Below are positions 63,913 to 64,000 of a DNA stretch of 64,000 nt, piece by piece. This DNA comes from UBA2040 sp041674745 (GTDB lineage: Bacteria; Bacteroidota; Bacteroidia; Flavobacteriales_D; Crocinitomicaceae). The notes beneath the pieces were generated by a model. That model was given only the letters and a program-made list of their open reading frames with translations, did no database searches and was not told the origin of the DNA. A program made the position numbers and the translations under genes. How positions within the stretch are numbered: position 1 is the stretch's first letter; each line of letters starts with the position of its first letter. Location of the stretch: the NCBI GenBank assembly GCA_041674745.1, contig JBAYVD010000005.1, positions 169,952-233,951 of the forward strand. The letters run 5' to 3'.

Positions 63913-64000
63913 GTTTTGGAAAGTTTTAAAAGTTGCGAGTTGCAAGTTCTTGCTGCGCAATTCAGAGTTGCAAGTTCTGGGTGCTTATGGTAATAAATAT

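Larger units (their letters stand above)
63681..64000. repeat. 124-bp tandem direct repeat, about 2.6 copies, running off the window edge
   Basis: CTTGCTGCGC begins at 63701, 63825 and 63949, an exact 124-bp period. Units are 63681-63804, 63805-63928 and 63929-64000 (cut). Units 2 and 3 are identical over the 72 bases visible; unit 1 differs at scattered positions in its left half. Each full unit contains GCAAG-TT-CTTGC, TTGCG...CGCAA inverted elements and the terminator-like hairpin listed separately. No open reading frame of note, and no unique spacers, so it is not a CRISPR array. Confidence 0.9.

Noticed and set aside
63681..64000. CRISPR array
   Set aside because: The 124-bp unit repeats without unique spacers and is far longer than CRISPR repeats; no cas genes nearby.

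Overview
The window reads as a chromosomal segment of an AT-rich member of the Bacteroidota, most likely order Flavobacteriales (a Fluviicola-like Crocinitomicaceae is my best guess from protein style; that placement is inference). Supporting signs: at least six secreted proteins end in the 'YPNP' type A sorting domain of the type IX secretion system (T9SS); there is a PorP/SprF-family protein; the cbb3 oxidase has a fused CcoNO subunit; the order ftsX-DUF3098-uppP is seen in this phylum; and many genes are preceded by the Bacteroidota -7 promoter element TAnnTTTG. I see no tRNA, rRNA, CRISPR array, prophage or insertion sequence.

Layout. 1-1.75 kb: ftsX, a DUF3098 gene and uppP (cut by the window edge), all leftward. 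1.9-9.7 kb: a secreted trypsin-like protease, a 1253-residue DUF3857/transglutaminase-like TPR protein and a YgiQ-type radical SAM protein, all leftward. 9.8-16.7 kb: a lipoprotein, pdxA, then the lipid operon yceD(DUF177)-rpmF-plsX-fabH-accB-accC, closed by a terminator. 16.8-29.5 kb: secreted T9SS cargo, a TPR/LuxR-type regulator, a B12-binding radical SAM protein, a Pif1/RecD-like helicase, a PorP/SprF protein and the DNA alkylation repair pair ada-like/alkB. 29.6-35.5 kb: tpx, an MFS transporter and sucAB, leftward. 36.7-40 kb: a small hypothetical gene, a two-domain universal stress protein and metG.

40.3-52.4 kb is the most coherent functional block: an orphan PaaC-like ferritin-fold protein, an Fnr-type regulator, hemN, the copper P-type ATPase ccoI, and the cbb3 oxidase operon ccoS-ccoNO-ccoQ-ccoP-ccoG-ccoH plus a TauE/SafE-like membrane protein. 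I found four matches to an FNR/CRP-like site (TGAY-N4-RTCA), upstream of the stress protein, the PaaC-like gene, the fnr/hemN divergent region and ccoS. They suggest one low-oxygen regulon controlled by the regulator encoded in its middle.

52.5-64 kb: T9SS cargo including a glycine-rich adhesin-like protein, a 38-residue membrane peptide, a membrane pyrophosphatase with an unusual 123-residue cysteine-rich C-terminal tail, thioredoxin, a saccharopine-dehydrogenase-family enzyme and an ALDH7-type aldehyde dehydrogenase (probably lysine catabolism), and a cation/proton antiporter. The window ends in a 124-bp tandem repeat whose unit carries a terminator-like hairpin and which runs off the edge.

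Best leads: the cysteine-rich tail on the pyrophosphatase, the orphan PaaC-like protein inside a predicted Fnr regulon, the 124-bp repeat, and the CcoP with an N-terminal haem c domain.
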